A stretch of 64,000 bases of DNA from positions 310,001-374,000 of the forward strand of contig NZ_JAPDVG010000001.1 of assembly GCF_026015625.1 (NCBI RefSeq), in the 5' to 3' direction. A model generated the notes under the pieces. It was not told the DNA's origin, searched no databases, and was given only the letters and a program-made list of their open reading frames with translations. This document shows, one piece after another, positions 36,201-44,540 of this stretch. Made by a program: the position numbers and the translations under genes. The stretch is from Segatella copri (GTDB taxonomy: Bacteria > Bacteroidota > Bacteroidia > Bacteroidales > Bacteroidaceae). The first letter of the stretch is position 1. Every line of letters begins with the position of its first letter.

Positions 36201-36850
36201 TGGAGTTCTTTCAGGGCATGGATGGTAGCATAAGGGTCTGTGCTCTTGAACACATAACTTCCGCTTACCAGCACGTCTACTCCGGCTTTCACCAGTCTTG
36301 GAGCAGTTTCTGCCTGCACGCCGCCATCTACCTCGATGAGTGCCTGGCTTCCGCTCTCTTTGATGAGCTGGCGCAGACGGCCTATCTTCTTGATGGTGTT
36401 CTCGATGAATTTCTGTCCGCCGAAGCCTGGGTTAACGCTCATCAAAAGTACCATGTCTACATCGCAGATGATGTCTTCTAGTACACATACCGGGGTAGAA
36501 GGGTTGAGGGTAACTCCTGCCTTCATGCCTGCTGCATGAATCTGCTGGATGGTGCGGTGCAGATGGGTGCAGGCCTCGTAGTGCACGTTCATCATCATGG
36601 CACCGAGCTTGGCAGTCTGCTCAATGTAATTTTCCGGGTGCTGTATCATAAAGTGAACATCGAGGGGCTTGGTGCACACCTTGCTCACGGCTTCTATCAC
36701 AGGGAAGCCGAACGAGATGTTGGGCACGAAGACACCATCCATCACATCGAGGTGGAGCCAGTCGGCCTCACTCTTGTTAATCATCTCTATATCACTCTTC
36801 AGGTCAATGAAGTTGGCTGAGAGCAATGAAGGGGATACCATTGTTTTCAT
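36197..36850 (-). CDS. rpe: Ribulose-phosphate 3-epimerase
   Basis: 217 residues, normal for the family. TIM-barrel motifs: SPSLLSANF at the start, WLHLDVMDGVFVPNISFG with a metal-binding His and catalytic Asp, HFMIQHPENYI, VLLMSVNPGFGGQKFI, and EVDGGVQ with the second catalytic Asp. It interconverts ribulose 5-phosphate and xylulose 5-phosphate in the pentose phosphate pathway, in the cytoplasm. A 60-codon frame lies 20 bases upstream. Confidence 0.96.
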   Translation of the reverse strand: MKTMVSPSLLSANFIDLKSDIEMINKSEADWLHLDVMDGVFVPNISFGFPVIEAVSKVCTKPLDVHFMIQHPENYIEQTAKLGAMMMNVHYEACTHLHRTIQQIHAAGMKAGVTLNPSTPVCVLEDIICDVDMVLLMSVNPGFGGQKFIENTIKKIGRLRQLIKESGSQALIEVDGGVQAETAPRLVKAGVDVLVSGSYVFKSTDPYATIHALKELH

Positions 36851-36870
36851 CTTTCTTCTTCTTCTTTTAG

Positions 36871-37053
36871 TTAGGATAGCACACCTTTAGCTTCCCATTT
36901 TGCACCATGGTATGATAGGAGTAGGCTATCTGCTTGATGAAGTAGATGGTCTGAGCCGAAGGTCTCATTTTCTTTGGTGTAAATACTTGCTTCATAGGCG
37001 TGAATCTTTTTATTTGAATAATACTTCTTGTTATTTGTTTTTAGAACGGGCAT
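36871..37053 (-). CDS. Small hypothetical protein (doubtful)
   Basis: 60 codons, basic N-terminus (MPVLKTNNKKYYSNKKIHAYEASIY), no signal peptide or membrane segment, no family recognised. It lies 20 bases before rpe in the same direction and fills the gap between rpe and the trp promoter. It could be a short gene or chance; nothing in its composition decides this. Confidence 0.25.
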   Translation of the reverse strand: MPVLKTNNKKYYSNKKIHAYEASIYTKENETFGSDHLLHQADSLLLSYHGAKWEAKGVLS

Positions 37054-37265
37054 GTCTTGAGGATGAGTTTTCCTCTTTCCGTAACCTGTTCTCTAAATAA
37101 ATAACGGCGTATTGGGAAATTTATTACATTCAGGCGAAATATTTTTTCTTTTTCTTTCTCCCTATATATAATAAGGTATAGTGGAGAAAACGTGAGACGA
37201 AAGTGGAGAAAAAGGGGCGCTGGATGATAAAATAGTGTTAAATCTTAAAATTTCTCGACAAAAAG

Positions 37266-37296
37266 TTTGTAGTTTAAAAGAAAAACTGTACTTTTG
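37266..37296 (+). promoter_or_regulatory. trp operon promoter
   Basis: TTTG (37266-37269), a 19-base spacer, and TACTTTTG (37289-37296), an exact match to the Bacteroidota promoter. The leader to the trp leader peptide is about 85 bases. Confidence 0.8.
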
Positions 37297-37389
37297 CGGT
37301 AGAAATGAAGAACGAAGGAGAATCTTTTCGTTAAAAAGAAAGAAACGCCTCGTTTTTGGTAGTAACAAACAATTAAAAGAAAAAGCAAT

Positions 37390-37449
37390 ATGAATACATT
37401 CGTATCTACATCATGGTGGTGGCGTAACTCAAGATTCCAGAAGTCGTGA
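37390..37449 (+). CDS. trpL: trp operon leader peptide with three consecutive Trp
   Basis: 19 residues: MNTFVSTSWWWRNSRFQKS, TGA stop. Three TGG codons in a row sit mid-peptide, 40 bases before a terminator hairpin and 120 bases before trpD. This is the layout of ribosome-mediated attenuation: with little charged tRNA-Trp the ribosome stalls on the Trp codons and lets an alternative structure form, so transcription continues. An A-rich stretch precedes the ATG as usual in this phylum. The peptide itself is not expected to have another function. Confidence 0.85.
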   Translation: MNTFVSTSWWWRNSRFQKS

Positions 37450-37489
37450 GTCGAGACGCTGTATGTGGATGTGAACAACATAATATACT

Positions 37490-37526
37490 AGGGGTCTGCC
37501 GTAACTTACGACAGGCCCCTTTTCTT
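37490..37526 (+). terminator. trp attenuator terminator
   Basis: Stem AGGGGTCTG...CAGGCCCCT (one G-U pair) with a loop CCGTAACTTACGA, followed by TTTTCTTTT. It stands between the leader peptide and trpD. Confidence 0.85.
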
Positions 37527-37569
37527 TTACAACGAAAAATAAAAACAAAAAATATAGGAGATATTAATT

Positions 37570-38574
37570 ATGGAAATGAAGGACATTTTGAACAGAATGT
37601 TGAACCATGAGGAACTTTCCCGTGAGGAAACCCGAGACATCATTGTAGGAATCACTAAGAGTGATTTTCCTGAGGAACAGATTACAGCCCTGCTCACCGG
37701 TTTGCAGATGAGAGGCGTAACGGTAGATGAACTGCTCGGTTTCCGTGACGGAATTCTTGCCACAGGCGTGCCAGCCATCCTGGATTGCGACCGCTACATT
37801 GACGTGGTGGGAACCGGTGGCGACCGCAAGAACACCTTTAACATTTCTACTACTTCCTGCTTCGTCATTGCGGGTGCGGGTTACAAGGTGGCAAAGCACG
37901 GCAACTATGCGGCTACTTCGGTGAGCGGTGCTAGCAACGTCATCAAGAACCACGGTGTCCAGTTTACCGATGATATAGACAAGCTGAACCGCAGCATCAA
38001 CGAGGCAGGCATCGTTTATCTTCATGCCCAGCTCTTCGCCAAGGCAATGAAGTTTGTAGGTCCTATCCGCAAGGCTTTGCAGTTTCCTACCGTGTTCAAC
38101 CTGTTAGGTCCTCTTGTTAATCCTAGTCAGCCTAAGTGCCAGTTGCTGGGTGTAGCCAATCTCGACCAGATGCGCCTTTACAATCAGGTTTACCAGAAAC
38201 TAGGCATTGATTTCGGCATTGTTAACAGCATCGACGGATATGATGAAATTTCACTCACCGGCGACTTCAAGGTAACCACCAACAACTATGAGAAGATCTT
38301 CAAGCCTCAGGGTCTCGGTTTCGAGATAGCCAAACCGGAAGAGGTGCGAGGCGGAGCAACCGAGGAAGAGGCTAAGGACATCTTTGATGCAGTACTTGAA
38401 AACCGTGCCCTCCCAGCCCAGAAGAACATCGTTCTCGCCAATGCAGCCTTCGGCATCCAGGTAATGGAGAAGGGACAGAAGAGCATAGAGGAATGTGTGG
38501 AGATAGCAAGAGAGAGCATTGACTCGGGTAAGGCGCTCGCTACCTTCAAGAAATTCGTAGAGATCAACAGTTAA
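37570..38574 (+). CDS. trpD: Anthranilate phosphoribosyltransferase
   Basis: 334 residues, normal for TrpD. The PRPP/anthranilate site is seen in VVGTGGDRKNTFNISTTSCFVIAGAGYKVAKHGNYAATS, and the metal-binding acidic pair in DGYDEISL. It joins phosphoribosyl to anthranilate, step two of tryptophan synthesis. It is the first structural gene after the attenuator. The 150 bases to trpC contain a low-complexity AT repeat and a C-tract. Confidence 0.96.
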   Translation: MEMKDILNRMLNHEELSREETRDIIVGITKSDFPEEQITALLTGLQMRGVTVDELLGFRDGILATGVPAILDCDRYIDVVGTGGDRKNTFNISTTSCFVIAGAGYKVAKHGNYAATSVSGASNVIKNHGVQFTDDIDKLNRSINEAGIVYLHAQLFAKAMKFVGPIRKALQFPTVFNLLGPLVNPSQPKCQLLGVANLDQMRLYNQVYQKLGIDFGIVNSIDGYDEISLTGDFKVTTNNYEKIFKPQGLGFEIAKPEEVRGGATEEEAKDIFDAVLENRALPAQKNIVLANAAFGIQVMEKGQKSIEECVEIARESIDSGKALATFKKFVEINS

Positions 38575-38632
38575 AGGTAAAAAGGGCTTTTAAAAGTAAA
38601 AAGGTAAAAGGGTAAAAAGGTAAAAAGAGCCT
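38574..38632 (+). repeat. Low-complexity GTAAAAAG-type repeat between trpD and trpC
   Basis: Five imperfect copies of GGTAAAAAG directly after the trpD stop, then a C-rich tract (38646-38662). The same repeat type is at 40151-40191. Confidence 0.7.
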
Positions 38633-38724
38633 TAACCCCTTTGTTCCCCCCCCCTCCCCCCCCGTTCCCAGCGATTCCATCGCTGGTTCCCCAAGTCTTT
38701 ATCTTAAATAAAAAAACGAAAAAA

Positions 38725-39537
38725 ATGGCTGATATTTTAGAGGAAATTGTGGCTCATAAAAGAATAGAGATTGAGCAGCGTAAGCGCTTTATCCAGCCAC
38801 GGCAGATGATAACCCTCACCGAGCAGAAAATGCAGGAAGATGGGGGAAAGGTGCCGGGCGGAAGCATGAAGGAGTCGCTGATGAACTCGGAAACGGGAAT
38901 CATTGCTGAATTCAAGCGCAAATCGCCTTCTAAGGGCTGGATCAAACAGGAAGGTAAGCCGAGCATCATCCCGCTCGCCTACCAGCAGAACGGAGCCTCG
39001 GCGCTCAGCATCCTCACCGACATTGATTACTTCGGAGGATATGATGAGTATATTCAGGAGGCGCGCCATGTGGGCGTTACCCTACCTATCTTATATAAGA
39101 ACTTCGTGGTAGAGGAATACCAGCTGCTGCAGGCGAGATACTGCGGAGCTTCTGCCGTGCTGCTCATTGCGGCCTGCCTGACCAAGGAGGAGTGTAAGCA
39201 ACTCATGAACATGGCACACCAGCTGGGCATGGAGGTACTGCTCGAGATGCATAATGAGCGCGACTTCGAGTATGCTGAACTGGAACCGGATATGTACGGC
39301 ATCAACAACCGAAATCTCGGAACCTTCTTTACTGATGTGGAGAACAGCTTCAGATTGGCAGAGAAACTTCCGAAGGATGTGTGCAGGGTGAGCGAGAGTG
39401 GCATCTCCAACCCGCAGACGGTTCTCCGGTTGAGAGAAGAAGGCGGCTTCAGAGGTTTCCTGATGGGCGAACAGTTCATGAAACAGGCTGACCCGGGCGT
39501 GGCGCTTCAAGAGTTTATTAAGCAGTTGAAACAATAA
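38725..39537 (+). CDS. trpC: Indole-3-glycerol phosphate synthase
   Basis: 270 residues when started at MADILEEIVAHKRIEIEQRK; the longer open frame adds 28 residues with a poly-Pro run encoded by a C-tract and is unlikely. TIM-barrel motifs: IIAEFKRKSPSKGWI with catalytic Lys, ALSILTDIDYFGG, LPILYKNFVVEEYQ, AVLLIAACLT, EMHNERDFEYA, GINNRNLGTF, and VSESGI. It closes the indole ring by decarboxylation of CdRP. It is a stand-alone enzyme, not fused to TrpF, which follows six bases later. Confidence 0.96.
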   Translation: MADILEEIVAHKRIEIEQRKRFIQPRQMITLTEQKMQEDGGKVPGGSMKESLMNSETGIIAEFKRKSPSKGWIKQEGKPSIIPLAYQQNGASALSILTDIDYFGGYDEYIQEARHVGVTLPILYKNFVVEEYQLLQARYCGASAVLLIAACLTKEECKQLMNMAHQLGMEVLLEMHNERDFEYAELEPDMYGINNRNLGTFFTDVENSFRLAEKLPKDVCRVSESGISNPQTVLRLREEGGFRGFLMGEQFMKQADPGVALQEFIKQLKQ

Positions 39538-39542
39538 AGAAA

Positions 39543-40163
39543 ATGTTAGTAAAGGTTTGTGGAATGCGTGAACCTGGTAATGTAAAGCAGGTTGCGCAAC
39601 TCGGCGTTGATATGATGGGATTTATCTTTTATCCTAAGTCTCCACGGTATGCCAGTCATGTGCTGGCTCGCTCTGATGCTGACCGCAATGTGTGCCGAGT
39701 GGGAGTCTTCGTGAATGATTCCATTTCCAATATGTTGGATAAGATTCATTCATTCTCTCTGAATGCGGTGCAGATGCATGGAAGTGAGAGCAGGGAACTG
39801 TGTGAGCAGCTGCGTGCAGCAAAGGGGAATATGAAGATAATCAAAGCCATTAGTGTTTCCACTGCCGGGGACATTCTGAAATATAAGGAGTATGTAGGCG
39901 CTGTTGACTACTTCCTTTTCGACACCAAATGTAAGACAGTGGGCGGAAGTGGTCAGCAGTTTGACTGGCAGGTACTGGATGAATATGATGGCGATGTTCC
40001 ATTCCTGTTGAGTGGCGGCATAGGTCCGGAAGATGCTTCCCGTATCCTGTCTTTCCATCATCCCCGATGCGTAGGAATCGACCTCAATTCCAGGTTTGAG
40101 ATAGAACCGGGACTGAAGGATGTAGAGAAACTCAAGGAATTCCTTTTAAAGGTAAAAAAGTAA
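39543..40163 (+). CDS. trpF: Phosphoribosylanthranilate isomerase
   Basis: 206 residues. KVCGMREPGN holds the catalytic Cys, and DYFLFDTK the catalytic Asp; GGSGQQFDW and LSGGIGPED form the phosphate site, and VGIDLNSRFE the C-terminal signature. It catalyses the Amadori rearrangement before TrpC. Its last codons (LLKVKK) are made of the AT-rich repeat that fills the gap to trpA, so the C-terminus seems to have been set by repeat expansion. Confidence 0.96.
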   Translation: MLVKVCGMREPGNVKQVAQLGVDMMGFIFYPKSPRYASHVLARSDADRNVCRVGVFVNDSISNMLDKIHSFSLNAVQMHGSESRELCEQLRAAKGNMKIIKAISVSTAGDILKYKEYVGAVDYFLFDTKCKTVGGSGQQFDWQVLDEYDGDVPFLLSGGIGPEDASRILSFHHPRCVGIDLNSRFEIEPGLKDVEKLKEFLLKVKK

Positions 40164-40191
40164 AAAGGTAAAAAAATAAAAAAGTAAAAAA
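40151..40191 (+). repeat. Low-complexity GTAAAAAA-type repeat overlapping the trpF end
   Basis: Five imperfect copies of (G/A)TAAAAA(A)G from within the last codons of trpF to the trpA start codon. Confidence 0.7.
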
Positions 40192-40968
40192 ATGAATAAG
40201 ATAAATGCATTATTTGCAAACAATAAAGACCGCAAGCTTTTGAGCTTGTATTTCTGCGCCGGATGCCCAACTTTGGAAGGTACCGGTGATGTAATTAAGG
40301 CGATGGAGCGCAAGGGGATAGATATGATTGAGGTAGGAATCCCTTTCAGTGATCCGTTGGCTGATGGTCCTGTTATCCAGAGTGCCGGAACCGTGGCTCT
40401 GAAGAACGGAATGACGGTGAAGAAACTCTTCGCCCAGCTGAAGGAAATCAAGGATGAAGTGCAGCTTCCACTCGTGCTGATGGGTTATCTGAACCCAATC
40501 ATGCACTACGGCATTGAGGCTTTCTTCAAGAGCTGCGTAGAGAGTGGAGTGAGCGGCACCATCATCCCAGACCTTCCCTTTGATGATTATCTGAAGGTGG
40601 TAAAACCCATAGCCGACAAGTATGACATCCGTGTCATCATGATGATTACGCCAGAAACCAGCGAGGAGCGCATCCGTTTCATCGATGAGCATACCGATGG
40701 ATTCATCTACATGGTCAGTTCGGCAAGCATCACGGGCGCCCAGAGCAGTTTCGGCGATGCCAAGCTGGCTTATTTCAACCACATCAACAGCATGAATCTG
40801 CGCAATCCACGCATGATAGGTTTCGGCATCAGCAACAAGCAGACCCTTACCAGTGCGCAGGATAATGCGGCGGGAGCCATCATCGGCAGCAAGTTTGTAA
40901 CCCTGCTCAATGAAACCGGTGATCCGGATAAGGCTTTAGATGGGCTTTTTGAGTGCCTCGAAAAGTAG
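40192..40968 (+). CDS. trpA: Tryptophan synthase alpha subunit
   Basis: 258 residues. MIEVGIPFSDPLADGPVIQ contains the catalytic Glu, GTIIPDLPFDDY the catalytic Asp, and GFGISNKQT the phosphate-binding loop. It splits indole-3-glycerol phosphate into indole and glyceraldehyde 3-phosphate and hands indole to TrpB. It precedes trpB, the reverse of the usual B-A order of many bacteria, and the 77-base gap between them carries a dispersed repeat. Confidence 0.96.
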   Translation: MNKINALFANNKDRKLLSLYFCAGCPTLEGTGDVIKAMERKGIDMIEVGIPFSDPLADGPVIQSAGTVALKNGMTVKKLFAQLKEIKDEVQLPLVLMGYLNPIMHYGIEAFFKSCVESGVSGTIIPDLPFDDYLKVVKPIADKYDIRVIMMITPETSEERIRFIDEHTDGFIYMVSSASITGAQSSFGDAKLAYFNHINSMNLRNPRMIGFGISNKQTLTSAQDNAAGAIIGSKFVTLLNETGDPDKALDGLFECLEK

Positions 40969-40971
40969 TTG

Positions 40972-41020
40972 ATAGTTAACAGCGGCTTCGCCGTATAGCA
41001 GGCTTGCTCTATAAACTATA
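40972..41020 (+). repeat. Dispersed intergenic repeat family A, copy 2
   Basis: Begins four bases after the trpA stop. Core ACAGCGGCTTCGCCGTATA is identical to the complement of the copy at 32630-32679. It fills most of the gap before trpB. Confidence 0.8.
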
Positions 41021-41045
41021 AATAATAAATTATAAACTAAGTATT

Positions 41046-42245
41046 ATGTATCAAGTTGACGAAAAAGGATTTTTTGGAAAATTCGGAGGAGCGTATGTTC
41101 CTGAGATATTATATAAATGTGTAACCGAGTTGCAGCAGGCTTACAAGCCAATCATTGAGAGCGAGGAGTTCAAGAAGGAATACCGTGCGCTGCTCAAAGA
41201 TTATGTGGGCCGTCCTTCACCTCTTTATTATGCCAAGCGCATGAGCGAGAAGTACGGATGCCAGCTCTATCTGAAGCGCGAGGACCTGAACCATACCGGT
41301 GCACACAAAATTAACAACACCATCGGTCAGATTCTCATGGCCAAGAAGATGGGCAAGACCCGCATCATTGCCGAAACCGGAGCCGGACAGCACGGTGTGG
41401 CTACAGCTACGGTATGCGCCCTGATGAACATGAAGTGCGAAATTTTCATGGGTGCCACCGATGTGGAACGCCAGCATACCAACGTAGAGCGTATGAAGAT
41501 GCTGGGAGCCAAGGTGAACCCTGTGCGCACCGGCAATATGACCTTGAGCGATGCCTGCTCTGAGGCCATACGTGACTGGTGCTGCCACCCACAGGATACC
41601 TTCTATATCGTAGGTTCTACCATGGGTCCGCACCCTTATCCAGACATTGTTGCCAAGATGCAGAGCGTAATCTCTGAAGAACTGAAATGGCAGCTTGAGG
41701 AGAAGAATGGCCGCGACTATCCTGATTACCTCATCGCCTGTGTGGGTGGCGGAAGCAACGCTGCCGGAACCATCTACCACTACATTGATGATGACCGCGT
41801 GAAGATTTACCTGGCTGAGGCTGCCGGTCACGGAATAGATACCGACTACACCGCTGCCACCATGCACTGCGGTACAGAAGGCATCATCCACGGTGCACGC
41901 ACCCTTGTGATGCAGACCGAGGACGGACAGATAGAGGAAGCCTTTACCATCAGTGCCGGTCTCGACTATCCGGGCATCGGCCCTATGCACGCCGACCTTG
42001 CCACATCGGGCAGGAGTCATGTGCTCGCCATCAAGGACGATGAGGCTATCTACGCCGGTTACGAGCTCACCCGCATGGAGGGCATCATTCCGGCTATTGA
42101 GAGTGCGCACGCCGTGGCAGCCCTGAAGAAGATGAAGTTCAAGAAGGATGATGTGGTGGTGCTCACCGTATCAGGCCGTGGCGACAAGGATGTAGAAACC
42201 TATCTCGCGCACAAGGAAATGGCGGGAGAGTACGGAAACTTCTAA
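41046..42245 (+). CDS. trpB: Tryptophan synthase beta subunit
   Basis: 399 residues. The PLP-binding Lys is in LKREDLNHTGAHKINN. The cofactor phosphate loop CVGGGSNAAGTI and the QHGVATATVCAL indole-site segment are also clear. It condenses indole with serine to form tryptophan. This is the TrpB1 type that works in complex with TrpA. The next gene, trpE, starts 22 bases later. Confidence 0.97.
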   Translation: MYQVDEKGFFGKFGGAYVPEILYKCVTELQQAYKPIIESEEFKKEYRALLKDYVGRPSPLYYAKRMSEKYGCQLYLKREDLNHTGAHKINNTIGQILMAKKMGKTRIIAETGAGQHGVATATVCALMNMKCEIFMGATDVERQHTNVERMKMLGAKVNPVRTGNMTLSDACSEAIRDWCCHPQDTFYIVGSTMGPHPYPDIVAKMQSVISEELKWQLEEKNGRDYPDYLIACVGGGSNAAGTIYHYIDDDRVKIYLAEAAGHGIDTDYTAATMHCGTEGIIHGARTLVMQTEDGQIEEAFTISAGLDYPGIGPMHADLATSGRSHVLAIKDDEAIYAGYELTRMEGIIPAIESAHAVAALKKMKFKKDDVVVLTVSGRGDKDVETYLAHKEMAGEYGNF

Positions 42246-42267
42246 TAGCAAAGATTTAATTTTTAAA

Positions 42268-43707
42268 ATGGCAAAGTTTAGTTACAAGACAGTTACCCGC
42301 AAGATTCTCGCCGACCTCTATACGCCGGTAGGAGTCTACATGCGACTGAGAGATATTTATCCGCAGTCGGCTCTGATGGAGAGTTCCGACTATCATGGCT
42401 CCGAGAATTCGCGCTCCTTCATCGGTGTGCATCCGCTGGCAAGCATCGCCGTGAGTCATGGTGAGGTCATCAAGACCTATCCCGACGGAAGAGTAGAGAA
42501 AGAGCAGCTTCCGGCCTTCGGTGCCGGTCAGGGTGAGGAGTGCAAACTCGCCATCTCAAAGAGTATCAACGACTTCATCTCTTCCTTCCATGTAGAGGGC
42601 GAGAGCAAGGAGTTCTGCGGACTCTACGGATTCACCACCTTCAATGCGGTGAGATATTTTGAGAACATCCCTGTCAAGGATACCACCATGGAGAAGAATG
42701 ATGCGCCCGACATCTATTACATCATGTATAAGGACATCATCGTCTTCGACCATTTCAACAACACCATGGAGTTCATTGCGCTCCAGGAAAGTGAAGATCC
42801 TCACTCTTCACTTCCAGAGCTCGATGAACTGCTCAAGGCGGTGAACAAGGCCAATGTGAAACCTTATGATTTCCACCCGGTGGACGAAACCACCTCTACG
42901 CTCACCGATGAGGAGCACAAGGCAAACATACGCCGATGCATACAGCACTGCCTGCGCGGAGATGTATTCCAGATTGTGGTGAGCCGCCGCTTCGTACAGA
43001 AATATGAGGGCGATGATTTCAAACTCTACCGTGCGTTACGCAGCATCAACCCTTCGCCTTACCTCTTCTATTTCGACTTCGGCGGTTTCCGCATCTTCGG
43101 TTCTTCGCCTGAAACCCATAACCGCATCGTGGGCAACAAGGCGTTCATTGACCCGATTGCCGGAACCACCCGACGCACAGGAGATATGGAGCAGGACCGC
43201 AAGGCTGCCGAATTCCTGCGCAACGACCCGAAGGAGAATGCCGAGCACGTGATGCTGGTAGACCTGGCGCGCAATGATCTGAGCCGCAACTGTCATGGGG
43301 TGAAAGTAGATTTCTACAAGGACATGCAGTTCTACAGTCATGTTATCCATCTCGTGAGCCGTGTGAGCGGAGTGTTGGATGAGTATGCCGACCACATCAA
43401 GGAGTTTATTGATACCTTCCCTGCCGGCACGCTGAGCGGTGCGCCTAAGGTGAGAGCGATGCAGATTATATCAGAGCTGGAGCCTCACAACCGCGGTGCC
43501 TATGGTGGCTGTATCGGTTTCATCGGTCTGAACGGCGACCTGAATCAGGCCATCGTGATACGTACCTTCATTAGCCGAAACGGCGAACTCTGGTTCCAGG
43601 CGGGTAGTGGAGTAGTGGCAAAGAGCAATGATGAGTATGAGCTAGAAGAGTGTAACAACAAGCTCGGTGCGCTGACCAAGGCGATTCACATTGCAGAGAA
43701 GCTCTAA
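42268..43707 (+). CDS. trpE: Anthranilate synthase component I
   Basis: 479 residues. The N-terminal feedback region includes MESSDYHGSENSRSFIG, related to the LLES motif that binds tryptophan. The chorismate-binding domain has NPSPYLFYFDFGGFRIFGSSPE, PIAGTTRRTGD, LVDLARNDLSRNC, and FPAGTLSGAPKVRAMQII. With TrpG it makes anthranilate from chorismate and glutamine. The Ser in the feedback motif suggests normal inhibition by tryptophan. Confidence 0.96.
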   Translation: MAKFSYKTVTRKILADLYTPVGVYMRLRDIYPQSALMESSDYHGSENSRSFIGVHPLASIAVSHGEVIKTYPDGRVEKEQLPAFGAGQGEECKLAISKSINDFISSFHVEGESKEFCGLYGFTTFNAVRYFENIPVKDTTMEKNDAPDIYYIMYKDIIVFDHFNNTMEFIALQESEDPHSSLPELDELLKAVNKANVKPYDFHPVDETTSTLTDEEHKANIRRCIQHCLRGDVFQIVVSRRFVQKYEGDDFKLYRALRSINPSPYLFYFDFGGFRIFGSSPETHNRIVGNKAFIDPIAGTTRRTGDMEQDRKAAEFLRNDPKENAEHVMLVDLARNDLSRNCHGVKVDFYKDMQFYSHVIHLVSRVSGVLDEYADHIKEFIDTFPAGTLSGAPKVRAMQIISELEPHNRGAYGGCIGFIGLNGDLNQAIVIRTFISRNGELWFQAGSGVVAKSNDEYELEECNNKLGALTKAIHIAEKL

Positions 43708-43731
43708 TTTAACATTTAACATTGACAAAAG

Positions 43732-44298
43732 ATGAAAGTAGTAATCATTGATAATTACGATTCCTTTACCTATAATCTGGCCCATCTGGTAAAGGAGTTG
43801 GGAGCTGACGTTACGGTGTTCCGCAACGACCAGTTCCAGTTGCCGGAGCTGGAGCGCTTCGACAAGATCATTCTGAGTCCGGGTCCGGGCATTCCGTCGG
43901 AGGCGGGACTGCTGATGGATGTTATCCGCAAGTATGCAGGCCGCAAGCCGATGCTGGGCGTATGTCTGGGTCATCAGGCCATAGGCGAGGCGTTTGGAGC
44001 CAAGCTTACCAATCTTTCTGAGGTGTATCATGGAGTGGCAACCCCTTGCACCCAGTTTGGCAACGATGTTATTTTCGACGGGTTGGACAAGCGCATAGAG
44101 ATTGGCAGATACCACTCTTGGGTGGTAGACCGCTCGGGATTCCCTGACTGCCTGGACGTTACGGCCGTAAGCGATGATGGTTGCATCATGGGTCTGAAGC
44201 ATAAGAACTATGATATTCATGGTATACAGTTTCATCCGGAAAGCGTGCTGACGCCAGACGGCAAGAAGATGGTGAGAAACTGGTTGGAAAAAGCTTAA
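43732..44298 (+). CDS. trpG: Anthranilate synthase component II (glutamine amidotransferase)
   Basis: 188 residues. Class I amidotransferase triad: Cys in GVCLGHQAIGEAFG, His and Glu in HGIQFHPESVLT. The start IDNYDSFTYNLAHL is typical. It supplies ammonia to TrpE. A stand-alone protein in some bacteria serves both TrpG and PabA roles, but the operon position supports TrpG. It is the last gene, followed by a terminator. Confidence 0.96.
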   Translation: MKVVIIDNYDSFTYNLAHLVKELGADVTVFRNDQFQLPELERFDKIILSPGPGIPSEAGLLMDVIRKYAGRKPMLGVCLGHQAIGEAFGAKLTNLSEVYHGVATPCTQFGNDVIFDGLDKRIEIGRYHSWVVDRSGFPDCLDVTAVSDDGCIMGLKHKNYDIHGIQFHPESVLTPDGKKMVRNWLEKA

Positions 44299-44326
44299 TG
44301 ACCTTAATGACCAATTACTTTAATGA

Positions 44327-44362
44327 CCACCATGACCGCATGGTGGTTGTTGAGTTTTTTTT
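44327..44362 (+). terminator. Terminator of the trp operon
   Basis: Stem CCACCAT/ATGGTGG (44327-44346), then TTGTTGAGTTTTTTTT. It is preceded by three copies of TTAATGACC between 44295 and 44328. Confidence 0.75.
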
Positions 44363-44382
44363 GTTTTATGATAAGAAAAAGC

Positions 44383-44415
44383 AAAGCCTGACGCTCTCTC
44401 GAGTGCCAGGCTTTT
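44383..44415. terminator. Second terminator, between trpG and glucokinase
   Basis: Stem AAAGCCTGACGCTC with GAGTGCCAGGCTTT (one mismatch), T-rich on both strands, so it can serve both directions. Confidence 0.75.
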
Positions 44416-44540
44416 ACAATTAACAATTTTAATTCTTGCTACAATCCTCTCACGAGTTTCACGAGTGGAATCTAACCTGAAAGAGTACCTTTCCCAATAA
44501 AGGAAAGGTCTCTAATAACCTTCTTAATCTTTAAAAATAT

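Noticed and set aside
38641..38724. N-terminal extension of TrpC with a poly-Pro run
   Set aside because: The Pro codons come from a C-tract in the intergenic gap; TrpC proteins begin at the MADILEE-type Met.
41217..42110. 297-codon frame on the minus strand inside trpB
   Set aside because: It lies fully opposite a well-conserved gene and has no recognisable domain; it is a by-product of trpB codon use.
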